In this document: positions 30,640 to 40,440 of the stretch, piece by piece | How positions within the stretch are numbered: position 1 is the stretch's first letter | How the letters are laid out: every line of letters begins with the position of its first letter | Assembly: GCA_025451235.1 (NCBI GenBank) | Contig: JANWKT010000001.1 | Coordinates: 1 to 64,000, forward strand | From: Flavobacteriales bacterium | GTDB taxonomy: Bacteria; Bacteroidota; Bacteroidia; CAIKAF01 | DNA length: 64,000 nucleotides | Direction: 5' to 3' | Translations under genes and position numbers: made by a program | Notes under the pieces: generated by a model | What the model saw: only the letters and a program-made list of their open reading frames with translations | The model's database searches: none | Told to the model about the DNA's origin: nothing

Positions 30640-31173
30640 TCAGTATTCCGGTCTTTTTAATATTTCGGCTGTAATTATTGCCTTTCTCCAGTCAATATCA
30701 GCCCATTCACTTACCTGTTCTTCAACCACTTCCTCTTTAATATCATCAAACCCTACTCCGTGAACATGGTGGTCCGAAGTTTCGTCATAATCCACCACTT
30801 CCTCGGTATAGTTAAGTTCTGTATCGTAGCTATAATATTCCTTCTCTGCTTTTTCTAACGTTGAGGTATCCTCATAGGAAGTATACTTCTCCGGCTCTTT
30901 ATCGGTAAAAACCTTTTGTTCTTCCACCTTTGGAGGGTAGAATTTCTGGGGTTTTTGCTCGCCTAAGAGGCTTTGCAATATATCCTCCAGGGATTTTGGC
31001 TGAGTTGTTTGCGGTTTGTTATAGGTGGTTGTGGTAGGCTTGTTGTAATTGGTAAGAGGCTTTTTTTGGCCCGAACTTCCTGTGTTAGTGGGCTTTTTCT
31101 TCTTTTTAAGCACAGAGCTGATGATAGCTGCGCCTAAAATCAATGCCCAAATAATCAGGGTGGTTTTGTTCAT
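30640..31173 (-). CDS. Small membrane-anchored acidic protein of unknown function
   Basis: 177 residues. One N-terminal membrane helix (TTLIIWALILGAAIISSVL) followed by KKKKK, which keeps the rest in the cytoplasm by the positive-inside rule. The middle is Thr/Gln/Lys-rich low complexity, and the C-terminal half is strongly acidic (YTEEVVDYDE, EEVVEEQVSEW) ending DWRKAIITAEILKRPEY. No family recognised for sure, though the C-terminal DWRKAIIxAEILxRPxY pattern looks conserved by composition. It has its own strong promoter and sits between the two receptor/surface-protein pairs. Confidence 0.75.
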   Translation of the reverse strand: MNKTTLIIWALILGAAIISSVLKKKKKPTNTGSSGQKKPLTNYNKPTTTTYNKPQTTQPKSLEDILQSLLGEQKPQKFYPPKVEEQKVFTDKEPEKYTSYEDTSTLEKAEKEYYSYDTELNYTEEVVDYDETSDHHVHGVGFDDIKEEVVEEQVSEWADIDWRKAIITAEILKRPEY

Positions 31174-31192
31174 GGTCTATTTATTACAATTA

Positions 31193-31223
31193 CAAATGTA
31201 ACGGCCTAAATATAATACGCCAA
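31193..31223 (-). promoter_or_regulatory. Complete Bacteroidota promoter for the small membrane protein and downstream pair
   Basis: On the minus strand: TTG (31223-31221), exactly 20 bp, then TACATTTG (31200-31193), a full -33/-7 match. Transcription would start near 31186, about 13 bases before the ATG at 31173. It probably also serves copy B of the receptor pair and the PorV/PorQ gene. Confidence 0.75.
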
Positions 31224-31346
31224 TTACAAAAAAAGGCCTTTGTCATTAAAAAAGGGATAAAAAAGGCTATATATTATTTTTAATTATCTCATTTTCAATA
31301 TTTTGATTGGTTAGGTGCCGTTAAATTCTGTTAATGCTAAAATAAA

Positions 31347-31442
31347 TTCAGGGTGTCAGGCCTCCAAGAGTTTCCCGATAGCTTCCTGATGGCTATTTCG
31401 AGGGAGGGAGGAATACTTAACCCCACCAGCTTGAACCCTGAA
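31347..31442. repeat. Imperfect long inverted repeat in the 311-bp gap
   Basis: The 311-bp gap 31174-31484 holds the promoter above, an AT-rich stretch, and this region bounded by TTCAGGGT (31347-31354) and ACCCTGAA (31435-31442), with an inner hairpin ATAGC/GCTAT around a 9-base loop near 31380-31395. It lies just after the stop of the upstream giant protein on the minus strand and could be a 3'-end structure or processed repeat. No T run was seen, so terminator is not claimed. Confidence 0.35.
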
Positions 31443-31484
31443 GGTTTGAGAGTTTGAGGTTTGAAGTTAATCTCAAACATAGCA

Positions 31485-34400
31485 TTATAAATTATCCAAC
31501 TGCATAGGCCTCATTACTCCATACCATTTCAAAATCTTTTCTCCAATTCCTTCCGCTTTTACATGAATAATATATAATCCGGTTGATATCGGGATGTTTT
31601 TAAAATTCCTTAAATCCCAAGCTACACTTGTGGATGTATTATCCCTTTTAATGAACTTTCTGATCAAGGTACCATTGATGGTATAAATAGAAATATCACA
31701 TTCATCCGGCAGGTTCACAATTTTTACCCGGTTATCAAGAGCGGAGGTTTCATATTCACTGGCCGAATAATAAGGATTCGGAACTACCTGTATAATATCC
31801 AATGCGCTGGTAGCCGTTGGATTGTTTTGAGTAACCGTTTCCATACCTTCAAACGAAAACTCGTACATGGGATTATTTGCATTCACCGGACTGGTTTGTG
31901 CATTGAAGGCCGAATAATCTTTTTGATAAGGTTTCTGCACCCTCAATTTTATTCTTGCTTCACCACCCAACCACACTTTATCGGTAACATTGAACGGAAC
32001 ACCCGACCATATGCAATTTCTCCAGATATTTCTTGCCCTTTGTGTTCCCACACCTGAGATGGGATAATCATTGTTGGTATCATCTGTTAATTGCTCCATC
32101 AGCTCTGCACCCGCATCGTAATTCGGGAATGCTTCGCTGCCACCCCCCGCCGGATTCGATTCAAAAACATAGATATAATGTTTCCCTGCAAAGAAATAAT
32201 CGCCAAACTGCTCAGAATAATAACCTTGATTATTCCCTGAAGGTGGATCTGATTTGGATGGATTGAATAACATATCTCTTCCGTTTTCGGTAAACAAATA
32301 CGAATCTTCACCAAACGCAATATTTAATCGTTCTCCAGTTTCCACATTGATGGCATATCCAGGGAACCAACCCATTCCATAAGGTGAGATATAGTTAGCC
32401 GAATCAGGATGATTGCTTGCCGATGTTGTATAACTTTTATTTCCTTCTTTATCTACTGAAAATGAAAAACGCAGGTCCATACTTTCAGGATAGGTTGTTA
32501 CGGGAAATCCCGGATCCACATGTGCTTCATCCGGATCATTGATTAAATTATGGGTTTCAAAAACCGGGCATCTGGACCATTTGGATTTATCAGGAGTAAT
32601 CACAATCTCCACAGATCCCATATAGCTCATGTAGGTTCTGTTACCGATCCTTCCTGCTGCATTCACAATGGTAGTATTACCTATTCCGTGTCCGTAAAGT
32701 CCGTTATATGAATTCAAACTGGAGGTAAGCAAGTAAGGTACCATGGTACCACCACCATAAAATGACTCTCCATTCAAAAACTTCCCTTGCGGATCAAAAA
32801 ATACTTTTAGAGGAGGATTCGGAGTTGGTTGTGATTGCTCAAAATGGTTGCTGTTCCAGAAAGTAATATCCGCATCATCTGTGCTTCCAGCTCTTATACA
32901 ATTCAGTGGATTATCTCCATCCTGATCTGAGAAAAATCCGATATAGTAATTTTCCGGGTCTTCAAATTCAATATGGGTATATAATAATCCATTGCCTGGC
33001 GTCGACCGTTCTGTTCCGTTCACCTCCACTATACCCGGTTCAATATATTGAGTATTCAAAATGCCTGCACTATAGGTCCAGGTTGGACCAGGATTCAACA
33101 CCTGGTGAATGTCAATTGAAAATCCAAGGAATTCATTGGTCCTTCTGTCATAAATGATCTGCTCGTAAGGTTGTGACAGATCACTTTCTGATATGGCCAC
33201 CGTATCATCTCCTCCGGGAGCTACCGTAGGATCGAGCAGAATCCAGGTGGCTGTATTCTGCACAGTTTTTACGGTTGCCAAGGCTGTATCCAATATCTTC
33301 AAAACATATTTTTTCCCTTGAATCGACAATGGATCAATGATCTTTACTTTAATAGGGCCCAATCCGTTTTCATACGTAGGAGTTTCCACTCTATGATCAG
33401 GAGATGCCAGGATCGCATCCTCTGATTCTTTGGTAAGTTCTAATATATTTCCGCCATTCCCTCTTCCCTCAAGCCTGGTAATTTGTGGCCCAAATCCGTA
33501 TAACGAGTTGAGGATAGATCCGCCACTTTCCGGAGCCGGAATATGAGGAGTTCCTTTATACACCCTGATATTGTTCCTTCCAAGGAAGAAAGGTTCCTTT
33601 TGACCATCCAAAGCAGTTGGATCATTGGGATCATAATTCTTATAGTTGTTATATCCGTAAGCCAATGCTATATAATAATAATCTTTATGGTTCACCAGAG
33701 TTTTGCTCGTATTGGTAAAAGATTCGTTGAACTGGTCCTGTGTGATCTTAAATGAATGTTTGATCCCCTGGTTTTCGCCATCCACCTTTACAATCGGAAC
33801 TGAATATCCTAATTCATCATCATATTGAAAGTTGACGATCTTACCAATGGGATTACCACTGGCGTCCACATTGGAAACATCACATTGAGCTACCAGTCTT
33901 CCAAACTCCGATCCGGCAGGCCCAAAAATGTCCGTAGCCGTTACGGTTTTATCCTTTACCTGGTAGATCATGTAACCTTCAAACCTAATATACTGATCAA
34001 AAAAGTTGGTATCCAACACGCTTGACTGGACCGTAGTTATTACTTGCGTACTTTGATTAGCTAAATAGCCGAATAAACTATCCACAGGGATCATTCCTGC
34101 ATACAATATAAAAAGACTGTCGTAAGGATTTGGTTGAGGCTCATCATATAAATAATAAGCCACTCCCCCAACATTAGTAGAATCGTAATGAGGCACCCAG
34201 ATAAGTGTATCATGAGTTGCCGAAGGAGTTAATTCATATTTTGGAATAAAATAATTTTTCTCGGTGTACCGGTTCAGGTAATTGTTAGAAGTGGGCCTGT
34301 TGGTCAAATACATCACCAATTCCTGATCCATTTCCTGAATATTTAGATCCGGAGCATCAGGTCCATCCAATACTTTGAAGCAGTTCTCAAAAAGTGCCTG

Positions 34401-36119
34401 CGCTTTGATATCAGCCGATAAAACTTTTAAAACAGATTCATAAGAGTCGCCAGAAGATGACCTGGCCCAGACCACTCCTGTAGTAATATCATTCACAGCT
34501 CCAGGTTTTAAAGTAAATGGTCCAGCCGATTGCACAAACCTTCTGTCATCTGCGGGGTTCACATTCCCTGCTCCATTTGTATTTGTTTCCGACCAATCGA
34601 AACCAGGATTTTGTCCTTTGGTACCCCAACGCCATTTATCTGAGCCTCCCGGGAACATAAAATCCGCATATTGTGTGCTTCCCGAAAACTGTCCGATAGG
34701 TTTGCCATTTCCACCATAGATCATCCTGCTTCCACCACCTGATTGGGTCCAATACCCCCTTAATAAATTATAATAATCAGGACCATTTACTGGATCCTCT
34801 CCATTGTTGTAATAAACAAATCTTCTCATACCAAACCTCTCGTTGTCTGCAATCGTATCATCAAAACCAACTCCATTGATCCCATAAGCAATACTTATCC
34901 TGGTGGTATCCTTCAAGCCAGCAATGGCGGTAGTTGCCACTCCCGGAGGGTTGTTATTTGGATTCCAAGATCTATCCCAGAAGTCAGCTACCCCATTGTT
35001 GTCGAGATAAGGTCCCAGAAAAAAATCAATCCCGATCGCTGGAGGATTTTCGCCATATCCCAAAGCACCTTGATAAGGCCCGTCAAAATTATCTGCATTG
35101 TACATAAACCCAAAACCCCGTTCTACATCACAGCCTGTATAATCATCTTTGGCTCCCCCAATATCTGCATCTGTGTTCACCCCAAAATAGCATTGCTCAA
35201 GGGTGGTAGTTCCTCTGTTGATCAACTGGTAATTATAAAAGGTCATGTTGTTGATCTCGTCATTCGTGCTAAATCCGAAGGCCTGCGCCCTTACTTCCAT
35301 TCCAATGGCATTGCCCCCTGATTCTCCGTGAATATTTCCTTTGTCATTAAAGACCCACCACAAAGTAAAGTCACCATATAATAAGGCACTCCTATTATTT
35401 CTACAATCAATGCTATTGTCAAGATCATAGTATGGATAATCACAATCTTCGTATTCATAGATCCCGTCACCGTCATTATCAAAAAAAGGGGCCAATATAT
35501 GTTGCATGATCATATGTTGCCCATTACTTTGCGGAATAGGATTGCCTGGCCAGTTCTTGATTGACTCCGGTATCTGATATCCTTCGCAGGAAGGATCATC
35601 TGAACTTCCACAACCACATAATTTAAACTGTTCCACTTCCTGTCTCGTTATTTTCCAGAGCCTGTCATATAGATCACAAGTTTCTGCATCAATGGAGGCG
35701 GTGCCCAGTGTATCCAGTGGGCCTGTCCAAAAATCGACTCCAGTAGTGCGATAACGTTGAGCAGCCACTTTTAAGGTTTGCGTTTGTGCTTCGGTTCCAC
35801 CGATCCAAAGATTCCCTACATACAATGAATGTCTTCCGCTGTTCTTAGGAATTTCATACCTCGCATTTTGGATCAGGTCCCACCACATATCTCCACCCGA
35901 ATGGATCAATGCACGAACATTGTTCACATTCAGCTCGGCTGAAGTTGAAGGGGGCAAACAACCGGCTGAAGTTGATTTTTCTTCACCTGTGGTCTTGGTA
36001 GCATTCCCTGATTTGAGTGGATCAAAAACATGGGCTCTTAATTCAATACTCATTGGGAGTATTAAAACCATCGAAATGATTATAGCAAATGTAGTTTTCA
36101 TAATACTTGGTTTAACCAT
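31485..36119 (-). CDS. Giant surface protein, copy A, paralogue of 22082-26743
   Basis: 1544 residues. Signal peptide MKTTFAIIISMVLILPMSIELRA; ATG 36119 adds six residues and lies two bases after the upstream stop, while ATG 36101 gives a spacing like copy B. It shares with copy B the blocks SAGCLPPSTSAELNVNNV, RALIHSGGDMWWDL, NTDADIGGAKDDYTGCDVER, NERFGMRRFVYYNN, RRFVQSAGPFTLKPGAVNDI and the C-terminal VVPNPYYSASEYETSALDNR to KWYGVMRPMQLDNL. Differences cluster in mid-protein (the DTLIWVPHYDST region). T9SS export is inferred from the C-terminal Ig-like domain and the PorV context. Function unknown. Confidence 0.8.
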   Translation of the reverse strand: MVKPSIMKTTFAIIISMVLILPMSIELRAHVFDPLKSGNATKTTGEEKSTSAGCLPPSTSAELNVNNVRALIHSGGDMWWDLIQNARYEIPKNSGRHSLYVGNLWIGGTEAQTQTLKVAAQRYRTTGVDFWTGPLDTLGTASIDAETCDLYDRLWKITRQEVEQFKLCGCGSSDDPSCEGYQIPESIKNWPGNPIPQSNGQHMIMQHILAPFFDNDGDGIYEYEDCDYPYYDLDNSIDCRNNRSALLYGDFTLWWVFNDKGNIHGESGGNAIGMEVRAQAFGFSTNDEINNMTFYNYQLINRGTTTLEQCYFGVNTDADIGGAKDDYTGCDVERGFGFMYNADNFDGPYQGALGYGENPPAIGIDFFLGPYLDNNGVADFWDRSWNPNNNPPGVATTAIAGLKDTTRISIAYGINGVGFDDTIADNERFGMRRFVYYNNGEDPVNGPDYYNLLRGYWTQSGGGSRMIYGGNGKPIGQFSGSTQYADFMFPGGSDKWRWGTKGQNPGFDWSETNTNGAGNVNPADDRRFVQSAGPFTLKPGAVNDITTGVVWARSSSGDSYESVLKVLSADIKAQALFENCFKVLDGPDAPDLNIQEMDQELVMYLTNRPTSNNYLNRYTEKNYFIPKYELTPSATHDTLIWVPHYDSTNVGGVAYYLYDEPQPNPYDSLFILYAGMIPVDSLFGYLANQSTQVITTVQSSVLDTNFFDQYIRFEGYMIYQVKDKTVTATDIFGPAGSEFGRLVAQCDVSNVDASGNPIGKIVNFQYDDELGYSVPIVKVDGENQGIKHSFKITQDQFNESFTNTSKTLVNHKDYYYIALAYGYNNYKNYDPNDPTALDGQKEPFFLGRNNIRVYKGTPHIPAPESGGSILNSLYGFGPQITRLEGRGNGGNILELTKESEDAILASPDHRVETPTYENGLGPIKVKIIDPLSIQGKKYVLKILDTALATVKTVQNTATWILLDPTVAPGGDDTVAISESDLSQPYEQIIYDRRTNEFLGFSIDIHQVLNPGPTWTYSAGILNTQYIEPGIVEVNGTERSTPGNGLLYTHIEFEDPENYYIGFFSDQDGDNPLNCIRAGSTDDADITFWNSNHFEQSQPTPNPPLKVFFDPQGKFLNGESFYGGGTMVPYLLTSSLNSYNGLYGHGIGNTTIVNAAGRIGNRTYMSYMGSVEIVITPDKSKWSRCPVFETHNLINDPDEAHVDPGFPVTTYPESMDLRFSFSVDKEGNKSYTTSASNHPDSANYISPYGMGWFPGYAINVETGERLNIAFGEDSYLFTENGRDMLFNPSKSDPPSGNNQGYYSEQFGDYFFAGKHYIYVFESNPAGGGSEAFPNYDAGAELMEQLTDDTNNDYPISGVGTQRARNIWRNCIWSGVPFNVTDKVWLGGEARIKLRVQKPYQKDYSAFNAQTSPVNANNPMYEFSFEGMETVTQNNPTATSALDIIQVVPNPYYSASEYETSALDNRVKIVNLPDECDISIYTINGTLIRKFIKRDNTSTSVAWDLRNFKNIPISTGLYIIHVKAEGIGEKILKWYGVMRPMQLDNL

Positions 36120-36121
36120 TA

Positions 36122-39100
36122 TTAAAAATTAAGCATCACACCAAATTTCACTCTTCGGGGCATGCTATAGTTATAAGGATTATCTACTTTCATTGAATAA
36201 TAATTTGCGTAAGATTGAGGATCAACCTGACTGGCAATCTGGGATTGGTAATTCGGAGAGGTTAAATAACCATCATCTGTAGGACTGCCGGTAGCACTGT
36301 ATACATTTACAATATTCTGAATATTGAATAGATTTTGAACATTTACATATAGTTGCAATACTGCCAATTTACTGCCTCCTCCTTTTTTCTTAAAAAACAG
36401 GTTAATGTTCTTAGTTACACTCATATCACTGTAAAATTCAAACGGAAGTCTGGCTCCGTTCAATGAGCCCAGCAATGATCCATTAGATGAGCCTGTGATC
36501 AATTGGGTAGGTGTTGGAATGACTTGTCGGGAATAAGGTACTCCAGAGTTTCCTACCATACTTATGCTTAAGCTCACATTTCTAAAAATCGATTCAAAGA
36601 ATTTTCCCTTTGGTCCCAAATATTTTGTTCTGTCATTTCGATCGAGTTTCTTGGTGTCACCAAAATTAAATACTGTGAATAGTTTGAATTGATGCCTTGA
36701 ATCATATGCCAACGGAATCGTAGATCTTAGATTTGGTGAACCGGAATTGATTAAATTTAATTGTGAAAAGCTACTTGAACCCGTACCATCAGCAAACTGT
36801 AAAGCATAAGAAGCATTCAGTTTGAGATTTTCACCCATAGGTTTTACAGTAACTTCGAATGCCAATCCTTTGGAGGTAGCAAAATCAATATTACTCCAGG
36901 TTGTATAACTCCTGGGGTAAGCCTCCTGAACTTTTACCGTAGCTATCATATCCCTCATTTCCCTATAAAAAGCATTCACTTTTATTAGAATCATTCTGGA
37001 TATAACTTGCGCAAAACTGATCGTAAAGTCAGTAGTTCTTTCCGGTCTTAAATTGGGATTGTTGAAAATCGTTCCTGAGGAATTATAGCTGGTATTATCC
37101 CAGAACAAATAATCCATTGGATTCATTTGCGACAAATTTCTATTCCCATTATATATGGATGGGCGCTGAGTAAGTACATCATAACTGGCTTCAAACATGG
37201 TATTCTCTCCCAGAGGAAAATAAAAAGAAATCCTTGGCATTACATTTACCTGTGGAACATAATCCGTAAATGCGTTGAATAATCCTGGTCCTGGATTTCT
37301 AACATCCACGGTTGGATCAACTAAAAATGGCTGAACACGACCCGAGGAGTTTCTCAAAACAGTTGGATCGGAGATCACTTCTCCAGATGCATTGTACCAG
37401 GTTTCTCCATCTCTATATCCTAAAATCGCCGTTGGGCTATTTACGTCATTCACGTATACCACCCAATCATCTTCGGCATTCCCTGGATGATTGATAGGTT
37501 GTCCGTTAAGATCCGACACGTCCCCCACCTTCTTTGTATCATACAAAGAATAGGGGTCCTTTAAAACTTTTTGATTCGCATCATATCGGTCAATTCTTAG
37601 CCCGATATTAAATACAATGTCCTTAAATGAAAATCTATCCTGAATATATCCGCCCAAATAATTAGGCTGAAAGGAGGAAACAGGCCGGGTTAAATTTCCA
37701 TACGCATCCCTGGAGGTAAAAAAGTCCTCAAGACTTGAGTTGGATGTAGTTCGATTACCGTATACATCAAATCCGGAATTGGCCACAAAACTATTTCCAT
37801 TGTTATACAATTCATCCGCACTGAACATATTGATATTTAAAAAATTGGGATCTAAGGAGTCTACATTTAAATAATTTAAACTATTTGCCTCTAACCCCAG
37901 CTTCCTTCTAAGATTATAATCAAAGAATGTCTGACCTAATCCGAATCCCGGACGATTTGGGTCAGCTACATATAGTGCACCGTAATTGATAGTATCCTGG
38001 TAAATTCCCATTTGATTGTATACTGCATGAGGGTCTGAAGTGTCTAAGGTCCCTAAATGCGAATTCGTTAAAAGTCTTGCTGAGGTCCACAGCCCAACTG
38101 GATTTAAATTATAAAATGCATCATTTCTTTGTTCAAATTCAATTCCCAATCCAATATCATGATTTCCTACAGTTGCAGAGCTGGATAGTACTATTCTGAA
38201 TTGGTTATTGTCTGCTATCTGATATCCATTATAAGGAGTTCCAGGACTATTGTACATATCATACACCGGTCGTGGAGAAGTACCATTAATTACACCTCCA
38301 TTATTGGTGATACTGGATAGTTGATCATAATGACCCTGGGCAGAAGGGTACAGGTTATAAAGTTGCGAGGTGATCGCTGCAATCTGACCATTAACGGTCG
38401 ATGGAGTAAATGTGACCATGGTATCCTGGTAGCCGCTGAATAAATATCCTGTTTTATTCGCCTTAGCATCGTAGCCATAAGTATATGTGGGGGTTCTGTG
38501 AATATCAAACCTACCCACATATCCATAGTTAAAAAAATTATCCTGGTGTCTTACGTCTTCCGTTTTTGAATAGCCTTTTAGATAATCTATCTGCAAACTC
38601 ACCATACCGCTTTTTATCCCTTTGTACTTTCCTTTAGAATCCGTTTTCCCTTGAAAGTACTGGACAAATCTTCCAAAAACATTTCCGGTAACAGATTGGT
38701 TCCTTCCGTTGTTCTCCCAATTAAACATTGAATTGTTTCGGTCCCAGAGCATATTTTCAGTAGCATTCAAATAACCTCCCACAGAAATGAATGTATTTTT
38801 TGCCGGGGCAAAGTCTAGTTTTGCATTCACATTGAAATATTGAGAAGCTGCATTCATCCTAAAAGGAGATTTAGTAAAATCGTCCTCAGATAAATACTCA
38901 GCATTGTATCTGGTGCCACTTTGTCCAGCCGGAGGTAAGCGGAGTGGATCATTCACCACTCTATTCAGTGCATCATCTGTTGCTCTGTACCAACCACCAT
39001 ATCCTGGACGTGCATCTTTATCATATCCTCCTTCGAATGATACCACATATCCGAGGATTGGCTTACCCACAATGGTGGTCTTTTTGCCGGAGCCGGTACC

Positions 39101-39901
39101 TTTCTTTTCTTTTCGTTGAAGCAACGGCCCTCCTATGGTTCCACTGAAATAATAATGTCCGTAATCATCCAGGAATTTTGAAGTTCTTGCCTCTACAGCG
39201 CCAAACATCTCATTTGAAATGTTTCTCATGGTTACTTCAATCACTCCACCCACTACATCACCATACTTAGCTGGAATCCCAGTAACATATACATCAATGG
39301 ATTCCACTCCGCCTCTGGGTAATATGGCCAATCCATTTCTGATCTTTACACCATTGATAAAAATAGTCGGTGCCTGACGGGCACCTGCGAAACTTCCTAA
39401 GTCACCGTCACGTGTATATACTCTTGGCACCATGGTTACCATGGCTAGATAATTAACCGCCGGGAAGTCCATCATAGCTTTCCTATCAATAGGAAAACAG
39501 GTAATCGGTTTTCCTGGATCGAGTCTAAAAATATTCTTTGCGCTAACTGTAATGGTAGAATCTATTCTACCACTCACCACCTGCATTTCTGGATCCAAAC
39601 GAGTGATCTGACCTGTAGTGATAACTATATCATCTATTTTAAACACCGCATAGCCGTGTAAATAAAACTGAACGGAATATTTTCCTGTTTGAATTCCCTG
39701 GATCCAAAAATTGCCTTGAGCATCTGTTTGAATTTCATTTACAGGTTTGTCGTTTTGCAATACCTGCACCATAACAAATTCCAAAGGTAATTGGGTGGAC
39801 TGATCAAGCACAATCCCTTTCAACTCTCCAGTTCCCTGTGAAAACAAGATGGGCTGGATACCCAGTAATAGAAATAGAATCCATAGTACTTTTCTCATCA
39901 T
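36122..39901 (-). CDS. TonB-dependent receptor with CarboxypepD-reg-like domain, copy A
   Basis: 1259 residues. Signal peptide MMRKVLWILFLLLGIQPILFSQ, then GELKGIVLDQSTQLPLEFV (CarboxypepD-reg-like), plug segments APTIFINGVKIRNG and IPAKYGDVVGGVIEVTMRN, and a large barrel ending RRVKFGVMLNF. It is a clear paralogue of the receptor at 26767-30549: the plug, YSRQVIPTPTQLITG, and the C-terminal NPYNYSMPRRV are shared. The SSNSSLEDFF and PSIYNGNRNLSQMNPMDYLF regions show where the copies diverged. It is two bases upstream of the giant protein, so the two are translated together. Substrate unknown. Confidence 0.9.
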   Translation of the reverse strand: MMRKVLWILFLLLGIQPILFSQGTGELKGIVLDQSTQLPLEFVMVQVLQNDKPVNEIQTDAQGNFWIQGIQTGKYSVQFYLHGYAVFKIDDIVITTGQITRLDPEMQVVSGRIDSTITVSAKNIFRLDPGKPITCFPIDRKAMMDFPAVNYLAMVTMVPRVYTRDGDLGSFAGARQAPTIFINGVKIRNGLAILPRGGVESIDVYVTGIPAKYGDVVGGVIEVTMRNISNEMFGAVEARTSKFLDDYGHYYFSGTIGGPLLQRKEKKGTGSGKKTTIVGKPILGYVVSFEGGYDKDARPGYGGWYRATDDALNRVVNDPLRLPPAGQSGTRYNAEYLSEDDFTKSPFRMNAASQYFNVNAKLDFAPAKNTFISVGGYLNATENMLWDRNNSMFNWENNGRNQSVTGNVFGRFVQYFQGKTDSKGKYKGIKSGMVSLQIDYLKGYSKTEDVRHQDNFFNYGYVGRFDIHRTPTYTYGYDAKANKTGYLFSGYQDTMVTFTPSTVNGQIAAITSQLYNLYPSAQGHYDQLSSITNNGGVINGTSPRPVYDMYNSPGTPYNGYQIADNNQFRIVLSSSATVGNHDIGLGIEFEQRNDAFYNLNPVGLWTSARLLTNSHLGTLDTSDPHAVYNQMGIYQDTINYGALYVADPNRPGFGLGQTFFDYNLRRKLGLEANSLNYLNVDSLDPNFLNINMFSADELYNNGNSFVANSGFDVYGNRTTSNSSLEDFFTSRDAYGNLTRPVSSFQPNYLGGYIQDRFSFKDIVFNIGLRIDRYDANQKVLKDPYSLYDTKKVGDVSDLNGQPINHPGNAEDDWVVYVNDVNSPTAILGYRDGETWYNASGEVISDPTVLRNSSGRVQPFLVDPTVDVRNPGPGLFNAFTDYVPQVNVMPRISFYFPLGENTMFEASYDVLTQRPSIYNGNRNLSQMNPMDYLFWDNTSYNSSGTIFNNPNLRPERTTDFTISFAQVISRMILIKVNAFYREMRDMIATVKVQEAYPRSYTTWSNIDFATSKGLAFEVTVKPMGENLKLNASYALQFADGTGSSSFSQLNLINSGSPNLRSTIPLAYDSRHQFKLFTVFNFGDTKKLDRNDRTKYLGPKGKFFESIFRNVSLSISMVGNSGVPYSRQVIPTPTQLITGSSNGSLLGSLNGARLPFEFYSDMSVTKNINLFFKKKGGGSKLAVLQLYVNVQNLFNIQNIVNVYSATGSPTDDGYLTSPNYQSQIASQVDPQSYANYYSMKVDNPYNYSMPRRVKFGVMLNF

Positions 39902-40230
39902 CTTCCATATTTAATAGTTAAAGAAATTCTTTCAGAAATATCGGCTGCACTTATATTGTACGTGTGGCAGGTTGGATAAGTAAAGAACTTAAAATCGGGT
40001 TTGTCGGATATTTTTATGGCATAACCCGCATCGTAATCCATACTTATTATCGTTTTAGTAGAAAAAACAGTTCCAGGAAAATGCATTTCAAAAGTTGTTG
40101 GATAAATATTGGATCCCGATTTCGAATGGTGCTTGGCATTCAAATCATTCTTTGTGTATAGCCCACTCTGTCTGCTAGTACAAGCATTCGAAAGAAAAAC
40201 AGGATGTGGTAAAAAAATGGTCCAATTCAT
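39898..40230 (-). CDS. Possible small leader protein overlapping the receptor start (uncertain)
   Basis: A 110-codon frame begins 20 bases after a complete promoter and its TGA overlaps the receptor's ATGATG start. No signal peptide, no recognised domain (ends ISERISLTIKYGR). Position favours a real translated leader; composition does not prove coding. If not translated, this is a 330-nt untranslated leader. The other copy of the receptor has no such frame before it. Confidence 0.3.
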   Translation of the reverse strand: MNWTIFLPHPVFLSNACTSRQSGLYTKNDLNAKHHSKSGSNIYPTTFEMHFPGTVFSTKTIISMDYDAGYAIKISDKPDFKFFTYPTCHTYNISAADISERISLTIKYGR

Positions 40231-40249
40231 TTTGCCCGTGTTGATGGAT

Positions 40250-40282
40250 CAAATGTAACTGGATAAAAAACCGGAGACCAAA
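40250..40282 (-). promoter_or_regulatory. Promoter for receptor/surface-protein pair, copy A
   Basis: Minus strand: TTTG (40282-40279), 21 bp, TACATTTG (40257-40250). Start of transcription expected near 40243, about 340 nt before the receptor ATG. Confidence 0.65.
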
Positions 40283-40440
40283 AACAAAATCGTTGCTTTG
40301 TCATTCAAAATTTTCATTTCACGACATGGGTCAAAATAAATAACCGAAATTTTTATATCAGTTCGGATCCGAAAAAAGAATCGGAAAAAAATGAAAAGAA
40401 TTTAGTTACCATTTATCGGAAAATATTTATCGCGGATTAT

